Shown here one piece after another: positions 1 to 7,479 of a stretch of 14,123 nt of DNA. The DNA is taken from positions 1-14,123 of the forward strand of contig WTAG01000266.1 in the NCBI GenBank assembly GCA_013139755.1, given 5' to 3'. The notes beneath the pieces are model-generated. The model had not been told where the DNA came from and searched no databases. It saw nothing but the letters and a program-made list of their open reading frames with translations. How positions within the stretch are numbered: position 1 is the stretch's first letter; every line of letters starts with the position of its first letter. Position numbers and translations under genes: made by a program. The DNA is from Methylomarinum sp. GTDB lineage: Bacteria > Pseudomonadota > Gammaproteobacteria > Methylococcales > Methylomonadaceae.

Positions 1-59
1 CCAAATTATGCTAAATGGTTCGTGCAAAGGTCTCAGTTTATACATTTATATTTCCTTGT

Positions 60-473
60 TTATTCAGCAAACCCAGAACATTTTGGCGCAGACAGCCCTG
101 CTTCATACCATGTAGCGTTATCAGCCCAAAAAACATTATGATTGGGTTTTATATCAGGAGAATCATCCAATGAACCCGCGGGAATAACCAGCGCATCACC
201 TTTTTTATTTAAAAACGGCAGGCCAGAGCCACAATTGCTACAAAAAACCTTAGTAAATATGCGTTCACCAGGGTAATCAAATCGTTTCACCAATTCAGAA
301 CAAAAAGTCCAATTAACGGTTGCAGGTGAAGTCAGAATATTTGCAGCAAAAGCTGAACCAGTTATTTTTCGGCATTGCTCACAATGGCAGAAATAAAAAT
401 CTTTAATATCTGTAGCAACTGAGTATTTCACTTTACCGCAAAGACAACATCCTGATAACTGAGTCGTATTCAT
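60..473 (-). CDS. GFA / CENP-V family zinc-binding protein
   Basis: A 137-residue protein of the glutathione-dependent formaldehyde-activating enzyme (GFA/CENP-V) fold, which is normally about 120-140 residues, so it appears complete. The zinc-ligand pattern of the family is visible: Cys10 and Cys12 in CCLCGKVKY, Cys29, Cys31 and Cys34 in FCHCEQCRK, and Cys78 and Cys81 in FCSNCGS. The start is supported by AAGGA about 8 bases upstream of the ATG. The founding member of the family was linked to formation of S-hydroxymethylglutathione from formaldehyde and glutathione, but most members have no proven activity, so the substrate here is unknown. It is soluble, with no signal peptide or membrane segment. 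It lies 29 bases downstream of a decayed Old Yellow Enzyme fragment on the same strand, so it may once have been co-transcribed with that reductase. The fold is well supported; the function is not. Confidence 0.85.
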   Translation of the reverse strand: MNTTQLSGCCLCGKVKYSVATDIKDFYFCHCEQCRKITGSAFAANILTSPATVNWTFCSELVKRFDYPGERIFTKVFCSNCGSGLPFLNKKGDALVIPAGSLDDSPDIKPNHNVFWADNATWYEAGLSAPKCSGFAE

Positions 474-502
474 TATTAATCCTTATTTTTATCATACCGA
501 AC

Positions 503-769
503 CTAAATTTTCGGATGAGCTTCTAGCATTGGATAATCAATATAACCTTTTTCATCGCCTCCATAACAGGTATCTAAATCTGTTTGATTTAATGCTGTAT
601 TTTTTAAAAAACGTTCTGGTAAGTCAGGGTTTGATATAAACAGGTCACCAAATGAGACGATATCTGCCCTGCCTTTTGCAATGGCTTCGTTAGCAGAATC
701 TTTGCTGTAGCCATTATTTGCCATATAAACTCCTGTATACAAATCGCGTAAACTATTTGCATTAAAAGC
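503..769 (-). pseudogene. C-terminal remnant of an Old Yellow Enzyme (NemA/XenB-type) reductase
   Basis: The open frame encodes only the last ~85 residues of an NADH:flavin oxidoreductase of the alkene or N-ethylmaleimide reductase type, a family of about 350-370 residues. Recognisable segments are LRDLYTGVYMANNGYSKD, GRADIVSFGDLFISNPDLPERF and the terminal YGGDEKGYIDYPML, which match the end of the FMN-binding TIM barrel. The first three quarters, with the catalytic His/Asn and most FMN contacts, is absent. Going upstream in frame, the protein runs back to an in-frame TGA at 785-787. The only credible start nearby is an internal TTG at 742. The likely cause is a deletion that joined this 3' end to the start of a GNAT gene. 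It cannot be a functional reductase. Confidence 0.8.
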
Positions 770-833
770 ACTGGTATGCTCGAATCAATGGAAGGACTTC
801 ATCAAGGTTTTCCGCTGTTATTGCTTCTATCAT
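762..833 (-). pseudogene. N-terminal remnant of a GNAT-family acetyltransferase
   Basis: An ATG at 833, preceded by a good ribosome binding site (AAGGGT, about 5 bases away), opens a frame encoding MIEAITAENLDEVLPLIRAY followed by QCF and a stop at 762-764. The pattern M-I-x-x-h-T-x-x-x-L-x-x-h-L-P-L-I-R-x-Y-Q-x-F is the usual first strand and helix of GNAT N-acetyltransferases, which run to about 140-160 residues. The match stops exactly where the next aromatic residue is expected, and the DNA then continues as the 3' end of an Old Yellow Enzyme gene in a different frame. I read this as a deletion junction at about 760-770. The identification rests on only 23 residues, so confidence is moderate. 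Confidence 0.5.
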
Positions 834-873
834 ATTTACCCTTAAAATATAGTTTTATATCACTGTAATTAGG

Positions 874-1464
874 CTACGGCTTATCAGTTGAAATAATTTG
901 AATATCTGGAAGGTTTTCTGATATATGCAGATAATCACTTCCATTCTCAAGTGCCTGTACAACAACAGCCAATGGCTCCGACCAAAGTTCAGGTAAGTCC
1001 GCTTCCCCTTCTGTTGCAATAGAGTACGCTAACCGCTCAACGGGTGGTGTGAATTCAGCCTGTACTCCTGGCTTATTTCCTCGTGCATCTACTCTATACC
1101 AGCCATATTCCTCTATATAAATAGCATTTAAACCATGTAAACAAAAAGGTGGCTTATCATCACTAATAGTCAGGCGTTGGTAGCAAAGTCCAGCAGGAAT
1201 CTCATTTGCTCTAAGTAGTGCAGCCAATAAATGGCTTTTTGCATAGCAATAGCCCGTACCGTGTATAAGTACATCTGAGGCTTTGCAAGTGACAGGGTTT
1301 AATTGGTAATCCCAACTATGCTTAATTTCATCTCGTACAAACTTAAAACACACTTTAGCAATTTGTTGTTTATCTTTTCCAGCTGTAGCCAATTCCGCCG
1401 CTTTTTCCAATACATTGGGATGTTGCCAATCTATATGTTGACTAGATTCTAAATACTTTTTCAT
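874..1464 (-). CDS. Transglutaminase-like (papain-fold) protein
   Basis: A 196-residue protein with the compact transglutaminase-like core of bacterial cysteine protease/amidase relatives. The catalytic triad is in order and well spaced: Cys73 in GTGYCYAKSHLL, His110 in FCLHGLNAIY and Asp126 in WYRVDARGNK. A leading helical segment (about 17-50, including VCFKFVRDEIKHSWDY) is typical of the family. There is no signal peptide or membrane segment, so it is probably cytoplasmic. Members act as amidases, peptidases or cross-linkers, and the substrate cannot be told from sequence. No strong Shine-Dalgarno precedes the ATG at 1464. It is probably transcribed alone from the 1465-1800 region; downstream lie the GNAT and Old Yellow Enzyme remnants. 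The gene itself looks intact. Family confidence is high, biological role unknown. Confidence 0.85.
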   Translation of the reverse strand: MKKYLESSQHIDWQHPNVLEKAAELATAGKDKQQIAKVCFKFVRDEIKHSWDYQLNPVTCKASDVLIHGTGYCYAKSHLLAALLRANEIPAGLCYQRLTISDDKPPFCLHGLNAIYIEEYGWYRVDARGNKPGVQAEFTPPVERLAYSIATEGEADLPELWSEPLAVVVQALENGSDYLHISENLPDIQIISTDKP

Positions 1465-1802
1465 AGTTCATTCGTTTGAATACGTCGTCATAAACATTCA
1501 ATTAAATATTTACTTCAAAAGCCAGATCAAAATCAATATTCATTTCTGGGACTATACTCAGGCTGAGTGATTAGCTATTACACATTGACTAGTCGCGGTG
1601 ATTGAGCTGTCAAACTCAACCGATAGTGCTGTTGACTGCCATAAAGCGAATAAACATTAGTCAGTTTAAATGCTATTTTTTTCAGAGCGTCCTTCATACC
1701 GAGCATATTTCAGTTTATTTTAAAACACGAGTAATTCTGAACAATACTGCATCAATTCATCACATTATTACTCTGTAAATACAAAGGTTTGATTACATAG
1801 CG
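1465..1802. other. Intergenic region between divergent genes
   Basis: No credible gene is visible on either strand in this stretch between the transglutaminase-like gene (minus) and the aspartate aminotransferase gene (plus). It must hold the promoter of the former and the upstream part of the promoter of the latter. An imperfect hairpin at about 1596-1622 (TTGAG/CTCAA arms extended by CGG/CCG around a three-base bulge) has no T-tract and is weak. Nothing else stands out. Confidence 0.6.
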
Positions 1803-1808
1803 TATAAT
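1780..1808 (+). promoter_or_regulatory. Candidate sigma-70 promoter for the aspartate aminotransferase
   Basis: A perfect -10 hexamer TATAAT lies at 1803-1808, about 37 bases before the start codon at 1846. The hexamer at the right distance for a -35 box (TACAAA at 1780-1785, 17-base spacer) is a weak match, so this promoter may need an activator. Transcription would begin near 1815. Confidence 0.5.
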
Positions 1809-1845
1809 AGTTAAATCATTGATCTTAAACTCACCAAGAGGAATT

Positions 1846-3027
1846 ATGAGTATTACATTATCTAATCGAGTTAACGCTGTAAAACCATCACCTACACTAG
1901 CAATTACTGCTAGAGCAGCTGAAATGCGAACGGCTGGTAAAGATATTATTGGACTAGGCGCAGGTGAACCTGATTTTGATACGCCTGAACCGATTAAAGT
2001 AGCGGCAATTAAAGGAATTAATAATGGCTTTACAAAATACACCGCAGTTGATGGTACTGTTGAATTAAAACAGGCAATTATCAATAAATTTAAAAAAGAC
2101 AACGGCTTTGATTATCAACTGAATCAAATTTTAGTCTCTTGTGGCGGCAAACAAAGTTTCTTTAATCTTGCTCAAGCTTTAATCAACCCTGGTGATGAAG
2201 TCATTATTCCCGCGCCTTATTGGGTTTCTTATCCTGACATGGTTTTATTGGCCGATGGCGTACCTGTTATTGTTGAAACCACACAGGAACAACAGTTTAA
2301 AATCACAGCAGATCAATTACGTGCAGCAATAACTGATAAAACACGTTTATTTGTGATTAATAGCCCATCAAACCCAACAGGTGTTGCTTATTCTACCGAC
2401 GAACTTAAGGCATTGGGCGAAGTCCTTAAAGACTACCCTGAAATCATTGTCGCCACCGATGATATGTACGAACATATTCTTTGGGAAAAAGGTAGTTTTG
2501 TAAATATTCTTAATGCCTGCCCTGAGCTTTATAATCGCACTATGGTTTTAAATGGTGTATCAAAAGCCTATTCAATGACAGGCTGGCGTATTGGTTATGC
2601 GGCAGGACCTGCAAGCCTAATTGGCGCAATGCGTAAAATTCAGTCTCAAAGTACCTCTAACCCTACGTCAATTTCTCAAGTTGCTGCGGTTGAAGCCATT
2701 AATGGTGACCAAAGCTGCATAGATACTATGCTAGTTGAGTTTAAAAAACGTCATGATTTTGTGGTTAAAGAACTTAACACGATGGACGGCATAGACTGTA
2801 TTACGAGTGATGGCACATTCTATGTATTCCCTAATGTAGAACAGCTTATCGACAAGCTTGATGGGATTGAGAATGACTTAGACTTTGCAGAATACTTAAT
2901 TGAAAAAGCAGGCGTTGCAATCGTTCCAGGTTCTGCATTTGGTTGCCCTGGACACATGAGGATTTCTATTGCTACTAGCATGGAAAATTTAGAAAATGCC
3001 TTAAAGAGAATTAAACAAGCGATTTAA
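1846..3027 (+). CDS. aspC: Aspartate aminotransferase, class I/II (type Ib)
   Basis: A PLP-dependent fold-type I aminotransferase of 393 residues that interconverts aspartate + 2-oxoglutarate and oxaloacetate + glutamate; some members of this subgroup also act on prephenate. It is cytoplasmic. Diagnostic features: N-terminal LSNRVNAVKPSPTLAITARA and GLGAGEPDFDTP, typical of the prokaryotic Ib subgroup; SPSNPTG (173-179), with the Asn that contacts PLP; the Schiff-base lysine Lys240 in NGVSKAYSMTGWRIGYAAGP; and Arg372 in HMRISIATS, which binds the substrate alpha-carboxylate. The length is normal. The frame could extend to 1819, but the ATG at 1846 is preferred because AAGAGGAA directly precedes it and the family begins there. 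It is a single-gene unit, with a sigma-70-type -10 box upstream and a strong terminator downstream. Confidence 0.95.
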   Translation: MSITLSNRVNAVKPSPTLAITARAAEMRTAGKDIIGLGAGEPDFDTPEPIKVAAIKGINNGFTKYTAVDGTVELKQAIINKFKKDNGFDYQLNQILVSCGGKQSFFNLAQALINPGDEVIIPAPYWVSYPDMVLLADGVPVIVETTQEQQFKITADQLRAAITDKTRLFVINSPSNPTGVAYSTDELKALGEVLKDYPEIIVATDDMYEHILWEKGSFVNILNACPELYNRTMVLNGVSKAYSMTGWRIGYAAGPASLIGAMRKIQSQSTSNPTSISQVAAVEAINGDQSCIDTMLVEFKKRHDFVVKELNTMDGIDCITSDGTFYVFPNVEQLIDKLDGIENDLDFAEYLIEKAGVAIVPGSAFGCPGHMRISIATSMENLENALKRIKQAI

Positions 3028-3035
3028 AGCATTTC

Positions 3036-3069
3036 GGTAGAGCAGAGTAAGTCTGCTCTACCTTTCTTT
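3036..3069 (+). terminator. Rho-independent terminator after aspC
   Basis: A perfect 11-bp stem (GGTAGAGCAGA at 3036-3046, TCTGCTCTACC at 3052-3062) with a 5-base loop is followed by TTTCTTT, nine bases after the aspC stop codon. The arms are symmetrical, so the hairpin may also slow transcripts of the convergent flgT gene, whose stop codon lies at 3068-3070. The minus-strand side lacks a good T-tract. Confidence 0.9.
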
Positions 3070-4234
3070 ACCAGCTTTTCACCAAGTCTCCAGCTTTAAT
3101 TCTTCTAACATCTGACACAACTTCCATTTCACCAACAGAAAAGTTTGCCTGCACGCTTTGAATATTAATAACACCTATTATTTGATGCGTCTGCAAACCT
3201 GCATTTAAATTAACGGCGTAGACCACTAAGCTATCACCTTGTTTTAACTTATCCTGAGAGCCTGCCGCGATATAGACCTTTTTATTTTCAACTCTAATCA
3301 CTTTTGCCGAAAAAGGATGGCAGGTAAATAATCGTCTAATATCTTTACTTGCTAACTGTACGATTTTAGATATTTTATGACCCGCTGGCGTTGATTTAAA
3401 ACGCTCACTACCCACAGTATATCCAGAAGGAATCCAGACATCACCAATCACAGTATCAGTATAACGACGCTGGAACAACAAGGCACCATTACTACCATCA
3501 TGAACATAAACATCAACAGACACACCTCGTCTTGCCACAAAATCACGCATTAGTGATTTCCACTGCGAAAAAACACCCGAACCTCGGATAAATTCAGTTG
3601 ATTCGACCTCTAAATCTCTAATAACTCCTGACAAAACAAATTGCGAGCCATTTTCTTGCGCCAACTGCACAACATAAGAGTCTTGATATTCAGTTTGATT
3701 TATTATTTCCGGCGCCATATCTGGGCGAGAATACAGTACGGTATGCGTTTCATTACGCCCGATAAAGTCACCCGACTCCATCAGCTGATTCATTATTTCC
3801 CTTGGGATTCCACTGTACAAATCCTGCGTTTCATTTGCACTTACCTGTCCAGAAGTCGCTATTGGAAAAGCCGTTGCCACCAATCTTTTTCGATAAGGCG
3901 AATTACAAGACTGATGCCCTTCTGATAATACTGCCAAAACCTGTATGTGATATATATTATCAGCCACCCACTCATCAACAACTTTGGTGCTGCCTAGTAT
4001 TGATTCAGAAGAAAATCCACTCCCTACCTCTAGGGATACATTTCTTATCGCATCTCTAAATGCCTGCTTTCTGGCTAATAATTTGGCACCCTTCTTTATC
4101 GTTGCCTGACCTTGTACGGTAATCGCCTGATTAACGACACTTGCATCTGAAGGAGTGATTTCAGACACTGGTTTAACACAAGCTTGTAGAAAAAATAAGC
4201 TACTAAAAACCAACAGACTGACGCTATATTTCAT
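3068..4234 (-). CDS. flgT: FlgT-like flagellar H-ring protein (predicted lipoprotein)
   Basis: A 388-residue exported protein matching the three-part plan of FlgT, which helps build the H ring around the basal body of sheathed or sodium-driven gammaproteobacterial flagella. Residues ~35-105 (QGQATIKKGAKLLARKQAFR onward) match the N-terminal domain. Residues ~110-300 (YRKRLVATAFPI, GSQFVLSGVIRDLEVEST, SKDIRRLF) match the TolB-N-like middle domain. Residues ~306-388 (VYIAAGSQDKLKQGDSLVVY, IKAGDLVKSW) match the C-terminal domain. Cys110 and Cys305 bracket the middle domain, as in Vibrio FlgT, and could form a disulfide. Oddly, the signal peptide ends in a lipobox, LQAC, with Cys19 as lipidation site, so it may be membrane-anchored. 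AAAGGAAA lies just upstream of the ATG. The gene starts 22 bases after the FlgP-like lipoprotein gene, so the two form an operon. Confidence 0.85.
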   Translation of the reverse strand: MKYSVSLLVFSSLFFLQACVKPVSEITPSDASVVNQAITVQGQATIKKGAKLLARKQAFRDAIRNVSLEVGSGFSSESILGSTKVVDEWVADNIYHIQVLAVLSEGHQSCNSPYRKRLVATAFPIATSGQVSANETQDLYSGIPREIMNQLMESGDFIGRNETHTVLYSRPDMAPEIINQTEYQDSYVVQLAQENGSQFVLSGVIRDLEVESTEFIRGSGVFSQWKSLMRDFVARRGVSVDVYVHDGSNGALLFQRRYTDTVIGDVWIPSGYTVGSERFKSTPAGHKISKIVQLASKDIRRLFTCHPFSAKVIRVENKKVYIAAGSQDKLKQGDSLVVYAVNLNAGLQTHQIIGVINIQSVQANFSVGEMEVVSDVRRIKAGDLVKSW

Positions 4235-4256
4235 CTACTTTCCTTTAGCTATTTTA

Positions 4257-4949
4257 TTATTTAAAAATAATCTGTGTCAGACCAATATAATTCAGCATTG
4301 TCCTTACGGTTAAATTAATCATCCCTTCCGAATCATAAAAGCCATAATCTAACATTGCCCTATCAACTTCGTTTTTTTCCTTAGAAAACCCAGAGACACT
4401 TAACGATGCAAAGCACTCAGGACACGATACATTAACCGTTTCCATTTCGGCCTGCTGATAACCAATTCGGGTAAAGAGTGTTTTGCCATCCTCTTGCAAA
4501 CATTGAGAGACAATCTCGACGGTTGATGAAATACAGTGATAAAAACGCGGTGTTAAATGCAATTTCAGCAATACCTTTTGCTGATCCATAATTTTTTGAA
4601 ACCCTACAACTTTGGCCTCTCGCAAAAACAAATCAGCATAGATTCTAAATGATTCATCCTTAATCACTTGATCTGCTACTAATAAACCGTTATTCAGATT
4701 TTCACTATAAAGCAAATCTGCAAGTGCTCTATAAGCTTTAATTTTAGCTGCCTGCTCTATTGCAAAGCGATTTTGTTTAGCCGTTAACTGAGGCTGATTC
4801 TGTATTTGAGCATAGCCACTGACCAATAAAACCTTTTCTGCAACTTGAACTTGCTCGCTCGTCTTTTTAGGCATAATAGAAGAACAAGCGGTCAACATCA
4901 TTAAGGCCACAATTAACACGCTTCTTAAAACTGTTATTTTCACCGACAT
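4257..4949 (-). CDS. LPP20/FlgP-like outer-membrane lipoprotein
   Basis: I choose the ATG at 4949 (230 residues) because it gives a clean lipoprotein signal: MSVK, a hydrophobic run, then LTAC with the lipidated Cys22. A longer frame opens at 4976 and has no recognisable ribosome binding site. The mature part has an LPP20-type domain (about 40-130): VSGYAQIQNQP, then a helix AIEQAAKIKAYRALADLLY and the strand VVGFQKIMDQQKVLLKL. FlgP, an outer-membrane lipoprotein needed for the Vibrio basal-body rings, has this domain but is usually about 145 residues; here some 90 extra residues follow, with four cysteines (139, 150, 176, 179, the last two as SCPEC). It sits directly upstream of flgT, which argues for a flagellar role. 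Domain confidence is good; strict FlgP orthology is uncertain because of the extension. Confidence 0.7.
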   Translation of the reverse strand: MSVKITVLRSVLIVALMMLTACSSIMPKKTSEQVQVAEKVLLVSGYAQIQNQPQLTAKQNRFAIEQAAKIKAYRALADLLYSENLNNGLLVADQVIKDESFRIYADLFLREAKVVGFQKIMDQQKVLLKLHLTPRFYHCISSTVEIVSQCLQEDGKTLFTRIGYQQAEMETVNVSCPECFASLSVSGFSKEKNEVDRAMLDYGFYDSEGMINLTVRTMLNYIGLTQIIFK

Positions 4950-5037
4950 ACCCCCATTCAACCCAAAACAAATCATATGTAATAAAGAGGAACTGCTTAT
5001 ACAGCCCTCTCACTCACATAATTTCAACCATATCTTA

Positions 5038-5065
5038 TTAGCGGCAATTTTTGAGTTTTCTTAAA
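5038..5065 (-). promoter_or_regulatory. Candidate sigma-28 (FliA) promoter for the flgP-like/flgT operon
   Basis: On the minus strand, between rsfS and the FlgP-like gene, TTTAAG (5060-5065) is followed by a 14-base spacer and then GCCGCTAA (5038-5045). The sigma-28 -10 element is GCCGATAA, so this is a 7 of 8 match, and the upstream element resembles the T(A/C)AAG-type -35. The predicted start of transcription is about 5030, some 80 bases before the chosen start codon. The position immediately ahead of two flagellar genes supports the call. A sigma-70 reading (TAAGAT as -10) is possible but weaker. Confidence 0.55.
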
Positions 5066-5073
5066 TTATTTGA

Positions 5074-5415
5074 TTAAGCCGATTCGTCAGCTCTTTCAAC
5101 CGACCACAATTTCTCTAATTGATAAAACTCACGTGCTTGAGCTGTCATCACATGCAAAATTACATCACCTAAATCCAATAAAACCCAGTCTGAGCCTTGC
5201 AACCCTTCAACACCTAAAGGCGTTAATCCATTTTCCTTTATTTTTTCTAATACATAATTACATAATGATTTTGCATGTCTTTCTGATGTAGCTGTTACCA
5301 ACACCATATAATCAGTCACACTGGTTTTTCCTATTACATCTAAAACTGTAATATTTTGTCCTTTGTGATCATCAAGAACACCTTCAACCATTTTTAGTAC
5401 TTCTTTTGTTTGCAT
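5074..5415 (-). CDS. rsfS: Ribosomal silencing factor RsfS
   Basis: A 113-residue protein of the RsfS/YbeB/iojap family (usual length 105-120). It binds ribosomal protein L14 on the large subunit and blocks subunit joining, damping translation in starvation or stationary phase. Family signatures are DVIGKTSVTDYMVLVTATSE, the ERHAKSLCNYV helix, and GLQGSDWVLLDLGDVILHVM followed by AREFYQLEKLW. AGAGAGA upstream of the ATG acts as the ribosome binding site. It lies 55 bases after nadD, the conserved nadD-rsfS order of many gammaproteobacteria. The usual next gene, rlmH, is missing here and flagellar lipoprotein genes follow instead. Confidence 0.95.
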   Translation of the reverse strand: MQTKEVLKMVEGVLDDHKGQNITVLDVIGKTSVTDYMVLVTATSERHAKSLCNYVLEKIKENGLTPLGVEGLQGSDWVLLDLGDVILHVMTAQAREFYQLEKLWSVERADESA

Positions 5416-5460
5416 TTAATCTCTCTTTAGTTTATGCGTAACACTACAATTTTTTTATAC

Positions 5461-5488
5461 AACAAACTTTTTATTTATAAAGTTTGTT
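5461..5488. repeat. Perfect hairpin across the nadD stop codon
   Basis: An inverted repeat with 10-bp arms (AACAAACTTT at 5461-5470, AAAGTTTGTT at 5479-5488) and an 8-base loop. The TAA stop of nadD (5471-5473) falls inside the loop. The stem is AT-rich, and on the coding strand it is followed by GTATAAAAAAATTG with no T-tract, so it is a poor terminator for nadD. It may shield the 3' end of a processed nadD message or affect termination of translation before rsfS. Confidence 0.5.
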
Positions 5489-6088
5489 TTTATCTATATA
5501 TTCAATGACATTATCTGGAAGTAAATAAGCAGGATTCATGCCTGCTTTTATCAAATCCCTAACAGCCGTTGCAGAAATATCGAGCTGAGTGACTGCTTGA
5601 AAAAACAAACTCCCCGCCTTTTCTTGCATCAAACGTTCACGATTATCAACCATTCTGGAAGATAAAAACTCAGAAGACAGATTCTGCTGATAGTTTGGTC
5701 TGGTGATAACAACAATATGCGCATAATCAAATAACTGCTGCCATTGCTGCCAACCCATTAATCCATCAAAAGCATCTGTCCCCATAAAAAGCAATAAAGA
5801 CTGATTGGGAAATTCACTTCTAATAGATTTCAATGTATCAATCATATAAGAATAACCCTCTCTATCCAGCTCTCTCCTATCAACCACTAATCCAGGCTGA
5901 TTCTGAACCGCTAAACTCAACATCTCGAATCGCATTTCTGCCGTTGTTGCTGGAGATTCTCTGTGCGCGGGCTTTGAACAAGGGAGTAAACGGACTTCAT
6001 CCAACCCAAAGATATCTTTAACTTCCAAAGCAGTACGCAAGTGCCCGTAATGAATTGGGTCAAACGTACCGCCATATATCCCTATCAT
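5471..6088 (-). CDS. nadD: Nicotinate-nucleotide adenylyltransferase NadD
   Basis: A 205-residue enzyme that transfers AMP from ATP to nicotinate mononucleotide, making deamido-NAD in NAD biosynthesis; it is cytoplasmic. The nucleotidyltransferase signature GGTFDPIHYGHL (6-17) carries the catalytic HxGH (His13-Tyr-Gly-His16). The second motif is ISATAVR (171-177), matching the family ISxTxxR that binds the ATP phosphates. FMGTDAFDGLMGWQQW (101-116) is the usual substrate-recognition segment. The length is normal. The ATG at 6088 directly follows the proA stop codon (TAA-ATG, no spacer) and no strong Shine-Dalgarno is seen, so translation is probably coupled to proA. Confidence 0.97.
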   Translation of the reverse strand: MIGIYGGTFDPIHYGHLRTALEVKDIFGLDEVRLLPCSKPAHRESPATTAEMRFEMLSLAVQNQPGLVVDRRELDREGYSYMIDTLKSIRSEFPNQSLLLFMGTDAFDGLMGWQQWQQLFDYAHIVVITRPNYQQNLSSEFLSSRMVDNRERLMQEKAGSLFFQAVTQLDISATAVRDLIKAGMNPAYLLPDNVIEYIDKNKLYK

Positions 6089-7345
6089 TTAAACTCTGAT
6101 TTGGCCGTCACCAAGCACCACATATTTCAAAGTGGTTAATCCATTTAGCCCTACAGGGCCTCTGGCATGGAGCTTATCGGTACTAATACCAATCTCAGCA
6201 CCTAAACCATATTCAAAACCATCCGCAAAACGCGTTGATGCATTAACCATAACCGAGCTGGAGTCTACTTCGCGTAAAAACCGTCTAGCTAATGTGTAAT
6301 TTTCAGTGACAATTGATTCTGTATGCCCAGAGCTATGCTGATTAATATGTTCAATCGCTTCATCAACATTTTCAACAATTTTGATTGATAATATGGGTGC
6401 TAAATACTCAGTATCCCAGTCTTCATCTGTTGCTCTAACGCAGCCAGGAAGTAATGAACAGGTTTTAAGACAGCCGCGTAATTCAACATTTTCACTCTGA
6501 TACTTTTCAGCCAATAAAGGAAGTACTTCGCTGGCAATACTTTCAGCAACTAACAACGTTTCCATAGCATTACAAACGCCATATCGATGGGTTTTAGCAT
6601 TAAATGCAATATTGACTGCTTTTTCTACATCCGCATGACTGTCGATATAAACATGGCAAATACCATCCAGATGTTTAATCACTGCAATTGTGGCGTCTTT
6701 ACTAATGCGTTCAATTAAACCTCGGCCACCACGCGGAACAATCACATCAACATATTGGTCCATAGTGATTAACTCACCCACAGCAGCACGATCAGTTGTT
6801 TCCACCACTTGCACGGCTTCAGCAGGTAAACCTGCGGCTTTTAAACCTTCAGTAATACAAAGCGCAATGGCTTTATTTGAATGGATTGCTTCAGAGCCAC
6901 CTCTTAAAATACAGGCATTACCTGATTTTAAGCATAAAGCTGCTGCATCAACAGTTACGTTAGGTCTTGATTCGTAAATAATACCAATCACACCTAAAGG
7001 CACACGCATTTGACCAACTTGTATACCGCTGGGTCTGTAATTTAAATCTGAAATTTCACCGACAGGGTCAGCCAGAGCAGCGACCTGTTGTAAACCCTCG
7101 ACCATAGAGTCAATTCTATCTGGGGTTAATTCAAGACGATCTAATAAGGCAGAATCCAATCCATTAGCTTTACCTGCAACTAAATCCTTTTGATTTTCAA
7201 TTGCCAGCGTCTCTTTACTGTTGGAAATAGCCTCTGCAATTTTAAGTAATGCCAGGTTTTTTTTACCCGAATCAGCCTTGCTAATGTCTCGACCGGCTTT
7301 TTTAGCTTGCTGACCAAGCTTGGTCATATATTCTATTACGTCCAC
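6089..7345 (-). CDS. proA: Gamma-glutamyl phosphate reductase ProA
   Basis: A 418-residue member of the aldehyde dehydrogenase superfamily. It reduces gamma-glutamyl phosphate with NADPH to glutamate semialdehyde, the second step of proline synthesis; it is cytoplasmic. Visible motifs include [20 protein letters not shown] (116-135), [16 protein letters not shown] (142-157), [11 protein letters not shown] (201-211), [11 protein letters not shown] (225-235) and the catalytic Cys258 in [14 protein letters not shown]. The start codon at 7345 is GTG. It is preferred over the ATG seven codons downstream because the D-x-x-x-Y-M opening is conserved in ProA, although only a weak AGAG precedes it. 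It heads the proA-nadD-rsfS group; proB is not in the window. Confidence 0.96.
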   Translation of the reverse strand: MDVIEYMTKLGQQAKKAGRDISKADSGKKNLALLKIAEAISNSKETLAIENQKDLVAGKANGLDSALLDRLELTPDRIDSMVEGLQQVAALADPVGEISDLNYRPSGIQVGQMRVPLGVIGIIYESRPNVTVDAAALCLKSGNACILRGGSEAIHSNKAIALCITEGLKAAGLPAEAVQVVETTDRAAVGELITMDQYVDVIVPRGGRGLIERISKDATIAVIKHLDGICHVYIDSHADVEKAVNIAFNAKTHRYGVCNAMETLLVAESIASEVLPLLAEKYQSENVELRGCLKTCSLLPGCVRATDEDWDTEYLAPILSIKIVENVDEAIEHINQHSSGHTESIVTENYTLARRFLREVDSSSVMVNASTRFADGFEYGLGAEIGISTDKLHARGPVGLNGLTTLKYVVLGDGQIRV

Positions 7346-7479
7346 TTTAAAATGCTCTAAAAGTATATCAGTGGGGTATTATATATTACTCATCAAGCAA
7401 TTAGGGCATTTCTTAAGATCAGCTTGCCTTCTCTCGAAAAACTTTAGTGGCTATCACTTTCTCAAGTGATGTAACAAGA

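Noticed and set aside
1752..2102. Open frame of 116 codons on the minus strand over the start of the aspartate aminotransferase gene
   Set aside because: It overlaps a certain gene in antisense, and its hydrophobic composition is what a complement of that gene would give; no ribosome binding site or family match.
7453..7470. Seven-bp hairpin (ATCACTT/AAGTGAT, loop TCTC) after the PhnD-like gene
   Set aside because: It is in the right place to be a terminator for the three-gene operon, but the stem is short and on the minus strand only a weak T run follows, about ten bases later.
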